A stretch of DNA of 22,806 nt, from assembly GCA_036939355.1 (NCBI GenBank), contig JALLAP010000057.1:1-22806 (forward strand). The letters are read 5' to 3'. Both the position numbers and the translations under genes were made by a program. The notes beneath the pieces were generated by a model. That model did no database searches, was not told the DNA's origin, and saw only the letters and a list, made by a program, of their open reading frames with translations. The DNA is from Thalassiosira profunda (Eukaryota > Bacillariophyta > Thalassiosirophyceae > Thalassiosirales > Thalassiosiraceae). Shown here one piece after another: positions 22,770 to 22,806 of this stretch; positions within the stretch are counted from its first letter, which is position 1; each line of letters starts with the position of its first letter.

Positions 22770-22806
22770 ATGCACCGATCGCGATCGCTCCTCCTCTCGG
22801 CCGGCA
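22770..22806 (+). CDS. Possible start of a further gene, cut by the right edge
   Basis: An ATG at 22770-22772 opens a frame reading MHRSRSLLLSAG to the edge, which would suit the start of a targeting peptide. Only 12 codons are visible, so this is a positional guess based on the alternating divergent gene order. Confidence 0.2.
   Translation, partial: MHRSRSLLLSAG

Noticed and set aside
22776..22787. 12-bp palindrome CGATCGCGATCG as a regulatory site
   Set aside because: It lies within the putative coding start and a palindrome of this length in GC-rich DNA is weak evidence alone.
1..22806. Mobile elements, CRISPR arrays, prokaryotic operons or viral genes
   Set aside because: No transposase, integrase, terminal repeats, spaced identical repeats or viral hallmark proteins are visible; gene content and introns are eukaryotic.

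Overview
This is eukaryotic nuclear DNA, most likely from a flagellated alga or related protist with a compact genome. The evidence is short GT-AG introns (three supported, 68-95 bp, all with the donor GTGAGT), ATG starts without Shine-Dalgarno sequences, N-terminal presequences of organellar or secretory type, and a purely eukaryotic gene set (GPI-anchor mannosyltransferase, HVA22/REEP-type ER protein, ciliary TMEM237-like protein, frataxin). The lineage cannot be fixed from this window; a stramenopile or similar alga is my guess. I see no mobile element, tRNA, rRNA or CRISPR array.

Layout. (1) 1-572, minus: 5' part of an unrecognised gene running off the left edge. (2) 797-11764, minus: one uninterrupted 11-kb reading frame for a secreted protein made almost only of about 39 tandem IPT/TIG immunoglobulin-like domains. 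(3) 12075-12737, plus: a four-helix membrane protein resembling the ciliary transition-zone protein TMEM237, head-to-head with the giant gene. (4) 12753-14824, minus: a GT22 GPI mannosyltransferase of PIG-Z/Smp3 type in two exons. (5) 15098-16909, plus: a membrane protein with what I read as two HVA22/TB2/DP1 (REEP-like) domains. (6) 17053-17541, minus: a secreted DUF6174-like protein. (7) 18049-19239, minus: a three-exon membrane/coiled-coil protein of unknown function. (8) 19310-21619, plus: a photolyase/cryptochrome-like flavoprotein with an organellar-type N-terminal extension, a c-Myc-type nuclear localisation signal and a C-terminal RanBP2-type zinc finger. (9) 21643-22443, minus: a frataxin precursor. 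(10) From 22770, plus: a possible further gene start at the right edge.

Arrangement. Genes mostly alternate in strand. Convergent neighbours are nearly touching (15, 143 and 23 bp between stop codons) and divergent neighbours share short promoters (about 70-330 bp). The divergent pair of the giant TIG protein and the TMEM237-like protein is the most suggestive grouping, because TIG-rich ectodomains (fibrocystin) and TMEM237 are both ciliary in animals. The other genes (GPI assembly, ER shaping, DNA photorepair or light sensing, iron-sulfur assembly) look like ordinary housekeeping neighbours rather than one pathway.

The most unusual items are the TIG-only giant, its coordinated loss of cysteine pairs and one half-size repeat, the doubled HVA22-like protein, and the photolyase with signals for two compartments.
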